NCBI RefSeq assembly: GCF_018145655.1
Contig: NZ_JAGSSY010000001.1
Coordinates: 62,001-126,000 of the forward strand
Origin: Campylobacter anatolicus
GTDB lineage: Bacteria > Campylobacterota > Campylobacteria > Campylobacterales > Campylobacteraceae
Direction of reading: 5' to 3'
Length of the DNA stretch: 64,000 nucleotides
The position numbers were made by a program, and so were the translations under genes. Of the stretch, positions 44,802-54,838 are shown in pieces. How positions within the stretch are numbered: the first letter of the stretch is position 1; each line of letters opens with the position of its first letter. The notes under the pieces are model-generated. The model saw nothing but the letters and a program-made list of their open reading frames with translations, made no database searches and was not told the DNA's origin.

Positions 44802-45803
44802 TTATAAAAAAGTACTTTTAAATTTATTAAGTCTATTTAGATCAAATTTGATCTCATACAGATAGGCTCTATTGTGCTTTGGCACACTCAAAACTCGACA
44901 CTTCTCTTTAAATTTTTTATCCATCACAGTCTTTAAGTATGGCGTAATAAATATAAACTCATCGCTCATACCAACTGCAATCTTACCGCTTATTACACCG
45001 CTATTTAGGCACTCTTTGCGTTGTGCTTCGCTCATTAAAACACCAAGCATTTTACAAACTTTATCGACACCGCGTACTGCATTTGCATTATTTAGTACCA
45101 TATAAAACTGCTCTTGTAAATTTACGATACTAGGTTTTAACACCTCATTATCTATATCTAAAAACTCAAAGCTTTTTACCACACCATCACCAAACTCACG
45201 CAAAAATTCCTGCGAGAATTTATGACGGATAAAATTTCTTGTATATTTATACTCAAAGTTACTCTCATCTATAAAATACTCTACTTTACGCTCGTCTAAA
45301 AATGCCTTAAGTTTGCTCTTTGTGTGAGATAAGAGTGGCCGCACGATAGCGTATCTTTCCCTATTCTCAATTTCGCTCATACCAAGCATCTCGCTAAGCC
45401 CTGCCCCACGCCCAAGCTGCATCAAAAACCACTCAAGTCTATCGTCAAGCTGATGTGCTAAAAGCAAGTTTGTATAGCTATTTTGAATACAAATTTTATC
45501 AAAAAACTCATACCGCACAGCCCTAGCATTGCTCTCAAAATTACTCTGGCTTAGCTTTACATTTAGTCTATAAATTTGCTTTTTATATTTTAATGCAAGC
45601 TTTGTGGCAGCGTTATTTTCCGCCTTACTTTGCTCTCTATGATGATAATCAACCATAGCTATATCAAATCCAATACCAAGCTCATTTAGTATATAAAAAA
45701 GTGCTGTGCTATCTATGCCGTGCGAAAATGCCAATAAATTTTTACCGTCTCTTAGTCGTTTCAAAACACTACTTGAGAGCCATTTACAAAGGTTTTCGCA
45801 CAT
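44802..45803 (-). CDS. tilS: tRNA(Ile)-lysidine synthase TilS
   Basis: TilS adds lysine to C34 of the minor tRNA-Ile so that it reads AUA. The 333-residue protein is of the short type. Its PP-loop reads FSHGIDSTAL, where the classical SGGxDS has His in place of the first Gly. Further motifs are DYHHREQSKAENN (usual DHHLR) and LLAHQLDDRLEWFLMQLGRG. It overlaps no other gene and lies downstream of rimO by 46 bases. Confidence 0.92.
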   Translation of the reverse strand: MCENLCKWLSSSVLKRLRDGKNLLAFSHGIDSTALFYILNELGIGFDIAMVDYHHREQSKAENNAATKLALKYKKQIYRLNVKLSQSNFESNARAVRYEFFDKICIQNSYTNLLLAHQLDDRLEWFLMQLGRGAGLSEMLGMSEIENRERYAIVRPLLSHTKSKLKAFLDERKVEYFIDESNFEYKYTRNFIRHKFSQEFLREFGDGVVKSFEFLDIDNEVLKPSIVNLQEQFYMVLNNANAVRGVDKVCKMLGVLMSEAQRKECLNSGVISGKIAVGMSDEFIFITPYLKTVMDKKFKEKCRVLSVPKHNRAYLYEIKFDLNRLNKFKSTFL

Positions 45804-45849
45804 TACTCGCCACTCCTACATCACCAAGTCACCGCTCATCACAAACTGC

Positions 45850-47214
45850 CTAAACTCGCCTTATCACACGTGCGATTAGTTTGTTGCTAACCGCGTCTGA
45901 AATTTGGCAAAGATACCTTCCGCCAACTTCAAGGTCACTCTCATCACTTTCATTGATTAACACTTCGCCATCTATATCTTTATCCCAAATCTCAAGTTTA
46001 CCGCCGAAAAACATTTCGCCCTCGCTACTCTCGCCCTCAATGCTCACGATGAGTTCCTTTCCAACCTGAGCAGCAAAACTAGCCTCAATGTCTCTTTTTA
46101 AAATTTTCTCAACCGTGCTTAGACGTTTGGAGATTATTTTAGTTGGTACCTGTTTCATATTATACGCTGCCGTATCCTCCTCGCGTGAGTAGGCAAAGGC
46201 TGAAATTCTATCAAATTTAATCTCATCAAAAAACGCACAAAGCTCAGTAAAATCCTCATCGCTCTCTTCTGGATGACCCACGATAATACCAGTGCGAAGA
46301 AACGAATTCTCAGCCTTTCTCATTAAATTTAAAAGCTCTTTTATCCGTTCTTTTTGACTTCCACGTCTCATTACGTGTAGCATTTTATCACTTATATGTT
46401 GTATTGGCATATCAAAATAATTTACAAATTTATTAGACGCTATTATACGCTTTACAAGCTCGTTTGAAGTTGTGCTTGGATATAGATATAAAATCCTAGC
46501 TGTCTTTACGCCATCTATGCTCTCAATCGCGTCAATGAGCGAGATAAGCCCATCGCTAACGCCTTTATCACGCATATATGAGCTACTATCTTGCGATAAA
46601 AAGCTAAAGTCATAATAGCCCTTTTTAACAAGCTTTTGCACTTCATTTATGATATTTTCAAGTGAGCGAGACTTCAACTGCCCCTTAAATGTCGGTATCG
46701 CACAAAAGCTACATCTTTGATTACAGCCCTCTGAAATTTTAATGTATGCGTGGTAGTTTGAGCCAGTTATCACACGCTCCTCACTACTTTGCAAATAGAC
46801 ATCAGGACTAAATAAATTCTGTTTTTTAAGCAAAATTTCATCTATCTTATCATAGTCTCCAACTCCGGTAAACAAATCTACCTCTGGTAGCTCCCGCATT
46901 AGCTCCTCACGGTAGCGTTGCATAAGACAGCCAGTCACTACGAGTGTTGCACCATGTTTTTTACTCTCCGCCATTTCAAGTATCGTTCGCACACTCTCTT
47001 GCTTAGCTGAAGCGATGAAGCCGCAAGTATTTACAATGATGACGTCAGCCTCGCTTATATTGGGTGTTAGCTCGTAATGACTAAGACGACCGAGCATTAT
47101 CTCGCTATCAACTAAATTTTTATTACAACCCAACGAAACAAGGTGAAGTTTACCGATTTGTTGACCGCCATTATCTGGTTTTTCTAAATTTTTCTCCTGC
47201 CTTATGTGCGTCAT
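45850..47214 (-). CDS. rimO: Ribosomal protein S12 methylthiotransferase RimO
   Basis: RimO methylthiolates the conserved Asp of ribosomal protein S12. The 454-residue product carries the MTTase domain ([39 protein letters not shown]), the radical SAM motif [18 protein letters not shown], and a C-terminal TRAM domain. The N-terminus has about 21 extra polar residues ([19 protein letters not shown]) before the usual start point; no later start codon is available before the core. It begins 1 base after the panC stop. Confidence 0.95.
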   Translation of the reverse strand: MTHIRQEKNLEKPDNGGQQIGKLHLVSLGCNKNLVDSEIMLGRLSHYELTPNISEADVIIVNTCGFIASAKQESVRTILEMAESKKHGATLVVTGCLMQRYREELMRELPEVDLFTGVGDYDKIDEILLKKQNLFSPDVYLQSSEERVITGSNYHAYIKISEGCNQRCSFCAIPTFKGQLKSRSLENIINEVQKLVKKGYYDFSFLSQDSSSYMRDKGVSDGLISLIDAIESIDGVKTARILYLYPSTTSNELVKRIIASNKFVNYFDMPIQHISDKMLHVMRRGSQKERIKELLNLMRKAENSFLRTGIIVGHPEESDEDFTELCAFFDEIKFDRISAFAYSREEDTAAYNMKQVPTKIISKRLSTVEKILKRDIEASFAAQVGKELIVSIEGESSEGEMFFGGKLEIWDKDIDGEVLINESDESDLEVGGRYLCQISDAVSNKLIARVIRRV

Positions 47215-47215
47215 T

Positions 47216-48037
47216 TTACACCCATATATTATCTATCAAGCGTGTTTTGCCAACCATTGCCGCTACTAGGATAATGCTCTCATTTGGCTTTATCTTTGAA
47301 ATTTCATTAAACTCACGATCCACTACCGCAACATAATCAACCTGAAGTGGTTCAAGTGTATTTAGCATATTTGCCTTTATCTCGCTCACATCAAGTTCGC
47401 CACTTTTTATCAAATTTAACGCATTATTTAGCGAACGAGATAGACGCAATGCATTGCATTTATCCTCATCACTTATATATACATTACGACTTGAAAGTGC
47501 CAAACCATCAGACTCACGCACGATCTCACACGGCACAATTTCTAAATTTAAAAACATACTTTTTACCATATTTTGCACGATGACAAGCTGTTGGGCGTCC
47601 TTTTTGCCCATATACACACGTCTTGCACGAGTTAAGTTAAATAGCTTTGTCAGCACCATCAAAACGCCATCAAAATGCCCTGGGCGTGTCTTGCCTTCAA
47701 GTATGGTTGATAGTTTTTTAGGTGCTATTATAAGCGGCTCTGTATCGTTATAAATTTCTCTACTATCTGGGATAAATATCGCCGTAACGCCATTTCTCTC
47801 ACACATCGCTATGTCACTACTCTCGGTACGTGGATATCTATCTAAGTCCTCTCCTGGTAAAAACTGAGTTGGATTGACAAAAGTTGAGACGATACTCACA
47901 TTATTTTCGCTCACACAGCGTTTTATAAGACTCTCATGTCCAGCATGTAATGCCCCCATAGTTGGCACAAATCCTATCTCATCATGTGCGGTTGATACAA
48001 ATTCCTTAAGCTCTTTTACACTTTTTAATACCTGCAT
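47216..48037 (-). CDS. panC: Pantothenate synthetase PanC
   Basis: PanC joins pantoate and beta-alanine using ATP. The 273-residue product has the HIGH-type motif [37 protein letters not shown], the [19 protein letters not shown] motif, [17 protein letters not shown] and the SSRNVY motif ([14 protein letters not shown]). Length is normal. panB and panD are not adjacent. It is co-oriented with rimO. Confidence 0.95.
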   Translation of the reverse strand: MQVLKSVKELKEFVSTAHDEIGFVPTMGALHAGHESLIKRCVSENNVSIVSTFVNPTQFLPGEDLDRYPRTESSDIAMCERNGVTAIFIPDSREIYNDTEPLIIAPKKLSTILEGKTRPGHFDGVLMVLTKLFNLTRARRVYMGKKDAQQLVIVQNMVKSMFLNLEIVPCEIVRESDGLALSSRNVYISDEDKCNALRLSRSLNNALNLIKSGELDVSEIKANMLNTLEPLQVDYVAVVDREFNEISKIKPNESIILVAAMVGKTRLIDNIWV

Positions 48038-48158
48038 TTTTACTTCTTTTATTAAATTTAAGGGTATATTTTAGCAAAAACGGATTAAATGGCTGATTAA
48101 ATTTAAAAATATAAGTTAATTTTAGCTAGAATGCGGTAAAAATTTAATGGAGAAAAAT

Positions 48159-49259
48159 TTGGATAGTTACGAATACACCGAACTTTTAAAAAAGCTAAGC
48201 TCAAAGGTAGAAAATATCGGCTCTATCATCAAACCTGAAAGTATCAAAGCAAGGCTAAAAGAGATAGAAACGTTAGAACACGATGAAAATTTTTGGCAGG
48301 ATATAGCAGCCGCAGGAGCTATCGGCAAAGAAAAGACAAAGATAACAAATATGCTTAATAAATTTAACCATGTTAAAGCTGCCGTAGATGATGCTTATGA
48401 GCTTTATGAGTTAGCAAATTCCGAAAATGATGAAGAGACGATAAACTCACTATTTGATGATGCTAATACACTTGAAGAAAAGATAACAAGTTTAGAGATT
48501 TCTATGCTACTTAGTGGTGAAGATGATAATAAAAACGCCATCGTTACCATACACCCAGGAGCTGGCGGAACAGAGAGCAACGACTGGGCGAGTATGCTTT
48601 ATCGTATGTATCTACGTTTTTGCGAACGTGAAGGTTTTAAAGTAGAAACGCTTGATTTTCAAGAAGGCGATGAAGCTGGGTTAAAAGATGTGAGCTTTAT
48701 CGTTAAAGGTGAGAATGCATATGGGTATTTAAAGACCGAAAATGGCATACACCGTCTTGTTCGCACTAGCCCTTTCGATAGTGCAGGACGTCGCCATACA
48801 AGTTTTACAAGCGTTATGGTAAGTCCTGAAATAGATGATGATATACAGATTGAGATAGATGAAAAAGATCTAAAAATAGACACTTATCGTGCTAGTGGTG
48901 CAGGCGGTCAACACGTAAATAAAACTGAGAGTGCAATACGTATAACTCACGCTCCAACAGGCATAGTCGTGCAATGTCAAAATGATAGAAGTCAGCACAA
49001 AAACCGAGCCACTGCTATGAAAATGTTAAAATCAAGGCTGTATGAGCTAGAGTTAATGAAACAACAAGAGGCTACCGCAAATACACCAAAAAGTGAGATC
49101 GGCTGGGGTCATCAGATACGCTCATACGTGCTTTTCCCTTATCAGCAGGTCAAAGACAACCGCTCAAATTTAGCATATAGTCAAACAGACGCAATACTTG
49201 ATGGGGATATTAAAAAGCTAATAGAGGGTGTTTTGATAAGTCAAAAAAGTGGAGAATAA
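48159..49259 (+). CDS. prfB: Peptide chain release factor 2
   Basis: RF2 recognises UGA and UAA stop codons. The product has the GGQ loop in [17 protein letters not shown], the [11 protein letters not shown] region and a C-terminal domain ending [15 protein letters not shown] place the start at the TTG at 48159 ([13 protein letters not shown]), because GGAG ends 6 bases before it and this matches the usual epsilonproteobacterial start. The ATG at 48147 is in frame and would add four residues. There is no programmed frameshift: the frame is continuous. The SPF-type tripeptide is near [15 protein letters not shown]. Confidence 0.93.
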   Translation: MDSYEYTELLKKLSSKVENIGSIIKPESIKARLKEIETLEHDENFWQDIAAAGAIGKEKTKITNMLNKFNHVKAAVDDAYELYELANSENDEETINSLFDDANTLEEKITSLEISMLLSGEDDNKNAIVTIHPGAGGTESNDWASMLYRMYLRFCEREGFKVETLDFQEGDEAGLKDVSFIVKGENAYGYLKTENGIHRLVRTSPFDSAGRRHTSFTSVMVSPEIDDDIQIEIDEKDLKIDTYRASGAGGQHVNKTESAIRITHAPTGIVVQCQNDRSQHKNRATAMKMLKSRLYELELMKQQEATANTPKSEIGWGHQIRSYVLFPYQQVKDNRSNLAYSQTDAILDGDIKKLIEGVLISQKSGE

Positions 49260-49286
49260 TTCATCTCCATCCTGCACCTACTACTA

Positions 49287-49465
49287 AAAAGTTAGAGTAT
49301 CCGATATAGAAGATTATGGATAAAGCACTAGTAATTAATAATATCACTACTTAACATAGATTATAACTTTAAAAGATTATATAATCTTAAGATGTTTAAG
49401 CTTAGTAAAGACTTTGCAAATTCTGGCTTAAATTTAAATGCAAATGATGTTTTAAGTATGATAAA
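49287..49465 (+). repeat. 179-bp repeat, copy A (inverted partner at 57182-57360)
   Basis: This segment matches the reverse complement of 57182-57360 at 174 of 179 positions without gaps. It starts 28 bases after the prfB stop. It contains the perfect palindrome AAGATTATATAATCTT. Sequence outside the block is unrelated at both ends. Confidence 0.93.
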
Positions 49466-49577
49466 TAGTAACGCCTTAATACCTTAAAAAAATACGATAG
49501 TTTAAATTTAAACGGGTTTAATGAGAGTTTAGTGTAATGATAATAATATAATCAATAATGACAATATGGTAAATTTA
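49287..49577 (+). pseudogene. Decayed fragment, possibly the C-terminus of a repetitive surface protein
   Basis: Short frames lie in order but are separated by stops and frame changes: SDIEDYG (from 49303), SGLNLNANDVLSMINSN (around 49422-49472), YDSLNLNGFNESLV (around 49493-49534) and NIINNDNMVNLTI (to 49583). Such Leu/Asn/Asp patterns (LNANDVL, DSLNLNGF) resemble the C-terminal ends of large calcium-binding adhesin-like proteins; this link is my inference. A terminator follows. The first 179 bases are repeated at 57182-57360. Confidence 0.45.
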
Positions 49578-49590
49578 ACTATATAAATTT

Positions 49591-49614
49591 AAAGGCGGAA
49601 CGAACTGCCTTTTT
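49591..49614 (+). terminator. Intrinsic terminator after the decayed fragment
   Basis: AAAGGC (49591-49596) and GCCTTT (49607-49612) form a 6-bp stem with a 10-base loop and a T-run. It would end transcripts coming from prfB through the repeat, ahead of the metallopeptidase gene. Confidence 0.65.
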
Positions 49615-49658
49615 CTTAAACCATAAGGCATTATATACTAAAATATCAAAAATTTTAA

Positions 49659-50318
49659 ATGGTATATATGCGTAAAACTAAGACAATATTTATAGACTTT
49701 AATGGTTACGATGTGGTTTTAAATTTCAAGCCAAATGTAAAAAACATACGTCTAAAAGTCAGCAAAGATAGTAAAGTCTCTGTCAGTCTACCCTATTACT
49801 ATACGCAAAAAATGGCAGTTAAGTTTTTAAGTCTATACGAGCATTGGATAGTCAAAACTTGCAATAAAATTTTAAGTACGCAACTAAAAGATGATGAATT
49901 TGCCTATCTTGGAAAAATTTATAAGCTTAAATTTGACGAGAGTGTAGATAGTGTAAAATTTGAAGATGGTATAATTAATGCAACCTCACAAAAAGAGCTT
50001 GAAAAATTTCAAAAGACAAAGGCTCGTGAGATATTTACTGAATTTATAACTAAATTCTCACCGCTGATAAATAAGCCGATAAAACGCATAAGTGTGAGAA
50101 AAATGCAAACTCGATGGGGTAGTTGCAACTCATACAAAGGCTATATAAATTTAAATATCAATCTACTCGCAAAAAAGCCACATCTGATAGAGTATGTCGT
50201 CCTGCACGAGCTAACACACTTGATCTACCCACACCATAAGTCAAGCTTTTATAAATTTATAGCCGACATTATGCCTGATTTTAGGAAACGCGAACTAGAA
50301 CTAAATGGTATAGGTTAA
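49659..50318 (+). CDS. YgjP-type metal-dependent peptidase
   Basis: A 219-residue protein of the YgjP/DUF45 family, related to SprT-like zinc peptidases. It has the family motif TRWGSCNSYKGYINLN (around residue 152), then the zinc-binding HELTH (H183, E184, H187) and a third-ligand region IYPHHKSSF. The N-terminal half is a strand-rich domain. The physiological substrate is unknown. The start could be ATG 49659 or ATG 49668; no clear ribosome site helps. It lies between repeat copy A and the convergent TRAP transporter gene. Confidence 0.87.
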   Translation: MVYMRKTKTIFIDFNGYDVVLNFKPNVKNIRLKVSKDSKVSVSLPYYYTQKMAVKFLSLYEHWIVKTCNKILSTQLKDDEFAYLGKIYKLKFDESVDSVKFEDGIINATSQKELEKFQKTKAREIFTEFITKFSPLINKPIKRISVRKMQTRWGSCNSYKGYINLNINLLAKKPHLIEYVVLHELTHLIYPHHKSSFYKFIADIMPDFRKRELELNGIG

Positions 50319-50336
50319 GCTTTAAGCCATAACCAC

Positions 50337-52430
50337 TTATGCAATCTCTTTTGTCTTATCGCTTTTATTTTTCATCCACTGTACTGCAAAAACAAATGCA
50401 TATAGTCCTAACCCGATAGCGTATCCAGCATATTCATTTGGTATAATGGAGTATCTCGCACATACATTTGGCACTAGTGCAAGTGGGACTACCGGCACGA
50501 GCAATAACCGCTCCCAAAATCTCATTTTTGTCACAAAATATCCTTGAAGTATGCTAGAAAATGCAAACATGCCTACAACTGCCATACCAAAAACAAGCAT
50601 AATCTCAAGCGGATTACTCATCCAAACTATACTTTTTGCGTCATATGGATTAGCAGGATCTACGCTTTCAATAAGCATAAGTTTACTATTAAAGAAAAAG
50701 GAAAATGGAAGTATTGCTGTGCGAAGATCATAAAAAAAGCCTTGAAGTCCGACCGTTACAGGGTTTGCTTTAGCTATTCCAGCTGCGGCATAAGCTGCTA
50801 TGCCAACAGGTGGCGTGTCATCGGCTAAAATTCCAAAATAAAATACAAACAAATGCACCGCGATAGCAGGGATTAAAAAGCCATTCTTAGCCGCAAGTAG
50901 TAAAATAACTGGTGCGACAAGGCTTGAAACTACGATATAGTTTGCGGTCGTTGGAAGTCCCATGCCAAGCACAAGCGACATCACAGCAGTTAAAAGCAAG
51001 ATAAGCAAGATGTTATTTCCGGCAAGTTGCTCTACTATGTCTGAAAGCACTTGTCCAAGTCCAGTAAGCGAGATAGAGCCAACGATGATACCAGCTAAGC
51101 CTGTTGCCACAGCAATAGTCGTCATACTCTTTGCTGCTGAGACCATAGACAAAAATATATCACTAAATCCTACTAAAACATCATCTATACTGACCTTTTG
51201 CCCCATAGCGAGTTTTTTAGTTGGTTCTTGAAATATCATAATCAAAAATAAAAACCCAATCGCATTAAATGCTGCTGCTATCGGTGAGCCTTTTAAAACT
51301 AAAAGTGTGTATAAAAGCATCGCAATAGGAGTAAGATAGTGGATACCGCTAAGAAAAATTTTAATCCTTGAATGATACTCGCTCTGTGCTATACCCCTAA
51401 GCCCCAACTTACAACTCTCTAAATGCACAATAAAAAACAAAGATATATAACATGCAAATGCTGGTATAATCGCCGCCATCATAACATTTGTATAACTCAT
51501 ACCTAAAAACTCTGCTATAATAAACGCTGCTGCACCCATGATAGGTGGCATAAGTTGACCATTAACACCAGCTGCGACTTCTATCGCACCTGCCTTTGTG
51601 CGAGTTAAGCCAGCCTTTGTCATAAGAGGTATTGTGAAAGTGCCTACGGTTACTACATTTGCTGTTGAGCTACCGCTCACCATGCCTGTCAATCCACTCG
51701 CTATAACAGAAGCTTTTGCAGGCCCGCCCTTAAATCTACCGAGCAATGAAAATGCCAAATTTATAAAATACTGCCCTGCACCAGCCCTTTCTAACAATGC
51801 TCCAAACAATACAAACAGATATATAAAACTAACACTAACGCCTATAGGAACGCCAAATACACCCTCAGTTGTCAAAAACATATGCCCTGCAAGCTTTTCT
51901 AAACTAGCACCTTGATGAGCAATGACATCTGGCATATATGGACCAAAGTAATCATACATCAAAAATATCGCACAGATGATACCAAGTGCAGGTCCTATAA
52001 CTCTTCTGCCGGCCTCCATAAGTATAAACATAGCGATAAATGCTACCACTATATCACGCACCAAATAATCCCCCGGACGCTCAGCTAAACCATAAAAATC
52101 AAGTGCGGGATAAAGCACCACACCAATACCTACAACACAAAATACAATGTCGTAAAATGGCATACTTGTTTGGGCTTTTTTGTGAAATTTGACAGGATTT
52201 AGTAAAAATACAAGTCCTATAGCAAAGGCAAGGTGTATAGAGCGTGAAATATTCGTATTTAGCGGAAAGTATGCGACATAAAGCTGAAAGACAGACCACA
52301 AAAAGCATAAAAATGCAACAATATAGTTGTATGTGTTGCTCTTTACCTGTCTTGTTTTTACCTCTACAAACTGCTCTTTATTATCTTCTTCAAATTCTTT
52401 TTTATTATTTTGGTTCGTAGTATCTTGCAT
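50337..52430 (-). CDS. TRAP transporter fused permease (DctQM type, TAXI group)
   Basis: A 697-residue polytopic protein with the 4TM DctQ-like and 12TM DctM-like parts fused, the usual form for TAXI-type TRAP transporters. DctM signatures are seen: ASGLTGMVSGSSTANVVTVG, GQLMPPIMGAAAFI, the MGLPTTANYIV stretch and FYFGILADDTPPVGIAAYAA. The N-terminus is a soluble, charged tail of about 35 residues. The partner substrate-binding gene is just upstream (52576-53514). Substrate is unknown; TAXI systems may use Na+ and transport glutamate or other carboxylates. Confidence 0.92.
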   Translation of the reverse strand: MQDTTNQNNKKEFEEDNKEQFVEVKTRQVKSNTYNYIVAFLCFLWSVFQLYVAYFPLNTNISRSIHLAFAIGLVFLLNPVKFHKKAQTSMPFYDIVFCVVGIGVVLYPALDFYGLAERPGDYLVRDIVVAFIAMFILMEAGRRVIGPALGIICAIFLMYDYFGPYMPDVIAHQGASLEKLAGHMFLTTEGVFGVPIGVSVSFIYLFVLFGALLERAGAGQYFINLAFSLLGRFKGGPAKASVIASGLTGMVSGSSTANVVTVGTFTIPLMTKAGLTRTKAGAIEVAAGVNGQLMPPIMGAAAFIIAEFLGMSYTNVMMAAIIPAFACYISLFFIVHLESCKLGLRGIAQSEYHSRIKIFLSGIHYLTPIAMLLYTLLVLKGSPIAAAFNAIGFLFLIMIFQEPTKKLAMGQKVSIDDVLVGFSDIFLSMVSAAKSMTTIAVATGLAGIIVGSISLTGLGQVLSDIVEQLAGNNILLILLLTAVMSLVLGMGLPTTANYIVVSSLVAPVILLLAAKNGFLIPAIAVHLFVFYFGILADDTPPVGIAAYAAAGIAKANPVTVGLQGFFYDLRTAILPFSFFFNSKLMLIESVDPANPYDAKSIVWMSNPLEIMLVFGMAVVGMFAFSSILQGYFVTKMRFWERLLLVPVVPLALVPNVCARYSIIPNEYAGYAIGLGLYAFVFAVQWMKNKSDKTKEIA

Positions 52431-52528
52431 ATTTAACCTTTTAAAATTTAGAAAATGTTAATTATAGCTAAAAATTTTTGCATTTAGCATAAACAACCAA
52501 GAAAATCAGCATTTGCTAAATTTTAAAC

Positions 52529-52567
52529 TTTAATGCAAAAGCCACAAGTGTTAGCTCTTGCATTAAA
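52529..52567 (-). terminator. Hairpin between TAXI binding protein and permease genes
   Basis: TTTAATGCAA (52529-52538) and TTGCATTAAA (52558-52567) form a 10-bp stem, extended by an inner AGC/GCT pairing. It sits just after the binding-protein stop. It may limit read-through and so keep the binding protein in excess over the permease; the T-run is weak. Confidence 0.5.
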
Positions 52568-52575
52568 TTAAAAGA

Positions 52576-53514
52576 TTATTTTATTATACCAGCTTCTTTA
52601 AATACTGCCTCAGCCGCTGGATGAAGTGGTGCCGAAAGACCTTCCACCATACTCTCTTTTGTTACCGCTTTTAGTGCAGGGTGAAGTTGCTGATACTCAT
52701 CAAAGTTATCAAGTATAGCCTTTATTACAGCCTTTACAACATCGTCTTTTACGCTATCACTAGCAACTAGAACTGCTTTAACACCTATGCTATTTACATC
52801 ATGATCAACACCTTGATATGTTCCTTTTGGTATTACGCCTTTTGCAAAGTATGGATACTGAGCTATCATAGCATCTATGTCTGCACCCTCAATGTTTAAT
52901 ATATCTATAGGTTGTGAATTCGCAGCGTCTGTGATGTTTGCCGTTGGGTGTCCTACCATATAGCTATATCCATCTATCTTTTTATCAGCCAAGGCGTGTG
53001 GGCACTCTTGCACAGTCAAAACACCACGATAAGTAAGTTTGCTAACGTCAAAATTTTTAGCTTTAAACACCGCTAAAGTCGTTACTTCATTACCACTACC
53101 AGGATTTCCTACATTGTATTTTTTACCAGCTAGACCATCTATATCTTTTATGCCGCTCTCTTTTGAAACAACAAAGCTTAGTAGCTCAGGATATATTGCT
53201 GCTACTGCACGTAGCTTATTGTCAGCCATATTTTCAAACTTACCTGTACCATTAAATTTATCATACACAACATCGCTTTGAACAAAGCCAAATGTCAACT
53301 CTTTTTTAAGCACATTGTTTACATTATAAACAGAACCACCGGTTGATTGCACTGAGCATTTGATATTTGGATCTTTATTTACAAGTCTGCATATCGCTCC
53401 ACCAATCGGATAGTATGTGCCTGTCATACCGCCAGTGCCGATACTGACGAAATCTTTAGCTCCTAGCGTTGAAGCAAGTAGCATACCAACAAGTGTCACG
53501 TGAGTTTTTTTCAT
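52576..53514 (-). CDS. TAXI-family TRAP transporter substrate-binding protein
   Basis: From the ATG at 53514 (AAGGAGTGTAAA ribosome site) the product is 312 residues with a signal peptide (MKKTHVTLVGMLLASTLGA, cleavage near AKDF). TAXI signatures are GTGGMTGTYYPIGGAICRLV, QSTGGSVYNVNNVL, VGNPGSGNEVT and the C-terminal PLHPAAEAVFKEAG. A longer frame from 53553 adds 13 residues with no signal-like character. It delivers substrate to the fused permease encoded downstream. Confidence 0.93.
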   Translation of the reverse strand: MKKTHVTLVGMLLASTLGAKDFVSIGTGGMTGTYYPIGGAICRLVNKDPNIKCSVQSTGGSVYNVNNVLKKELTFGFVQSDVVYDKFNGTGKFENMADNKLRAVAAIYPELLSFVVSKESGIKDIDGLAGKKYNVGNPGSGNEVTTLAVFKAKNFDVSKLTYRGVLTVQECPHALADKKIDGYSYMVGHPTANITDAANSQPIDILNIEGADIDAMIAQYPYFAKGVIPKGTYQGVDHDVNSIGVKAVLVASDSVKDDVVKAVIKAILDNFDEYQQLHPALKAVTKESMVEGLSAPLHPAAEAVFKEAGIIK

Positions 53515-53903
53515 TTTACACTCCTTAAATTTATATGTTTCATATCGTAGCACAAAAATAACAAATTTAAAATATAAGAGTTTAAATTTTATATTTTGAG
53601 CAGTTAAATTTTTACATTTTTACACGTTTTAAGATATAAATTTACTATTTTCATATCTTAATAAGCTCTGCATAGCTATTGCACTCGGCACTTATGAGTA
53701 GTTCATATTTGTAACCAATATAACCATAAACCATTTCGTTGGGCTAAAAGATAGATACTAAATAATGCCTAAAAATAAATTCTCTTTTTTAGCCTAGCAT
53801 ATGACAACTGGCACTACAATCAAGCCCAATTAATATCATTAAGTACCACAGCTTTATTATTTCACACAACAAGATTAGCCAAATTTGTAATACAATCTAG
53901 TTT
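53515..53903. other. 389-bp gap upstream of the TAXI gene
   Basis: It probably contains the promoter of the TAXI gene; a TACGAT -10-like box lies on the minus strand about 40 bases upstream of the ATG. A 27-codon minus-strand frame (53651-53734, beginning MVYGYIGYKYELLISAEC) looks protein-like but has no ribosome site. Otherwise stops are frequent in all frames. Confidence 0.45.
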
Positions 53904-54776
53904 TTAATCAATAAACCGCTTTGTGATATCTGCATATGCATCAATTCGTCTATCACGCAAAAAAGGCCAAATGCGACGCACTTCTTCACTTCGTTTCATA
54001 TCAATATCTACTAAAAAGCACTCTTCTCTCACGCTATCTGCACGGAACAGTTGCTCACCCTGAGCCCCAAAAGCAAAGCTATTACCCCAAAATTTTATGC
54101 CGTCCATCACGCCACTACTATCACGCTCAAATCCAACGCGATTGACCGCTACAACGGGTATACCGTTCGCCACTGCATGTCCCCTTTGTACCGCTACCCA
54201 AGCCTCAAGCTGCCTAGATTTTTCCTCCTCACTATCGCCATTAAACCATCCAATTGCAGTCGGATAGATTAAAATTTTCGCCCCCTTTAATGCCATTAAT
54301 CTTGCCGCCTCAGGATACCACTGATCCCAGCATACCAAGACTCCAAGCCGTCCCACGCTCGTATCAATCGGGTCAAAGCCAATGTCGCCTGGTGTAAAGT
54401 AAAATTTCTCGTAAAAGCCTGGATCGTCAGGTATATGCATTTTGCGGTATTTCCCAGCCACACTGCCATCACGCTCAAAGACAAAAGCTGTGTTATGATA
54501 AAGTCCGTCAGCTCTTTTTTCAAATAACGAAGTTACTAGTACCACGTCATTTTGCCTAGCCACATTCGCCCAAAACTGCACATCATCTTGCCATTTATTT
54601 GCGATATCGAAAAACTCTGTATTTTCACTCTGACAAAAATACTGGCTTTGATGAAGCTCTTGACAAATGACAAGCTCTGCTCCACCATGCTTTGCCATTG
54701 CTATTAGCTCACACGTTTTAGCATTTGTCGCCGCCTTTGTGCCGTGAAATTTTTGCTGTAAAAGTGCTATTTTCAT
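53904..54776 (-). CDS. aguB: N-carbamoylputrescine amidase
   Basis: AguB hydrolyses N-carbamoylputrescine to putrescine, CO2 and ammonia. The 290-residue nitrilase-superfamily protein shows the catalytic triad E40 (LVICQELHQSQYF), K112 (KYRKMHIPDDPGFYEKFYF) and C149 (LVCWDQWYPEAARL). The RMHIPD-like and FYEKFYFTPGD motifs are specific to the AguB group. It is in the same direction as aguA, with a CDF transporter gene between them. Confidence 0.94.
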   Translation of the reverse strand: MKIALLQQKFHGTKAATNAKTCELIAMAKHGGAELVICQELHQSQYFCQSENTEFFDIANKWQDDVQFWANVARQNDVVLVTSLFEKRADGLYHNTAFVFERDGSVAGKYRKMHIPDDPGFYEKFYFTPGDIGFDPIDTSVGRLGVLVCWDQWYPEAARLMALKGAKILIYPTAIGWFNGDSEEEKSRQLEAWVAVQRGHAVANGIPVVAVNRVGFERDSSGVMDGIKFWGNSFAFGAQGEQLFRADSVREECFLVDIDMKRSEEVRRIWPFLRDRRIDAYADITKRFID

Positions 54777-54838
54777 ATTTTTCCTTTTAAATTTATTACA
54801 TTTTTAGTCATCTTTGTAGTTTTATTGCGACTATAAAT

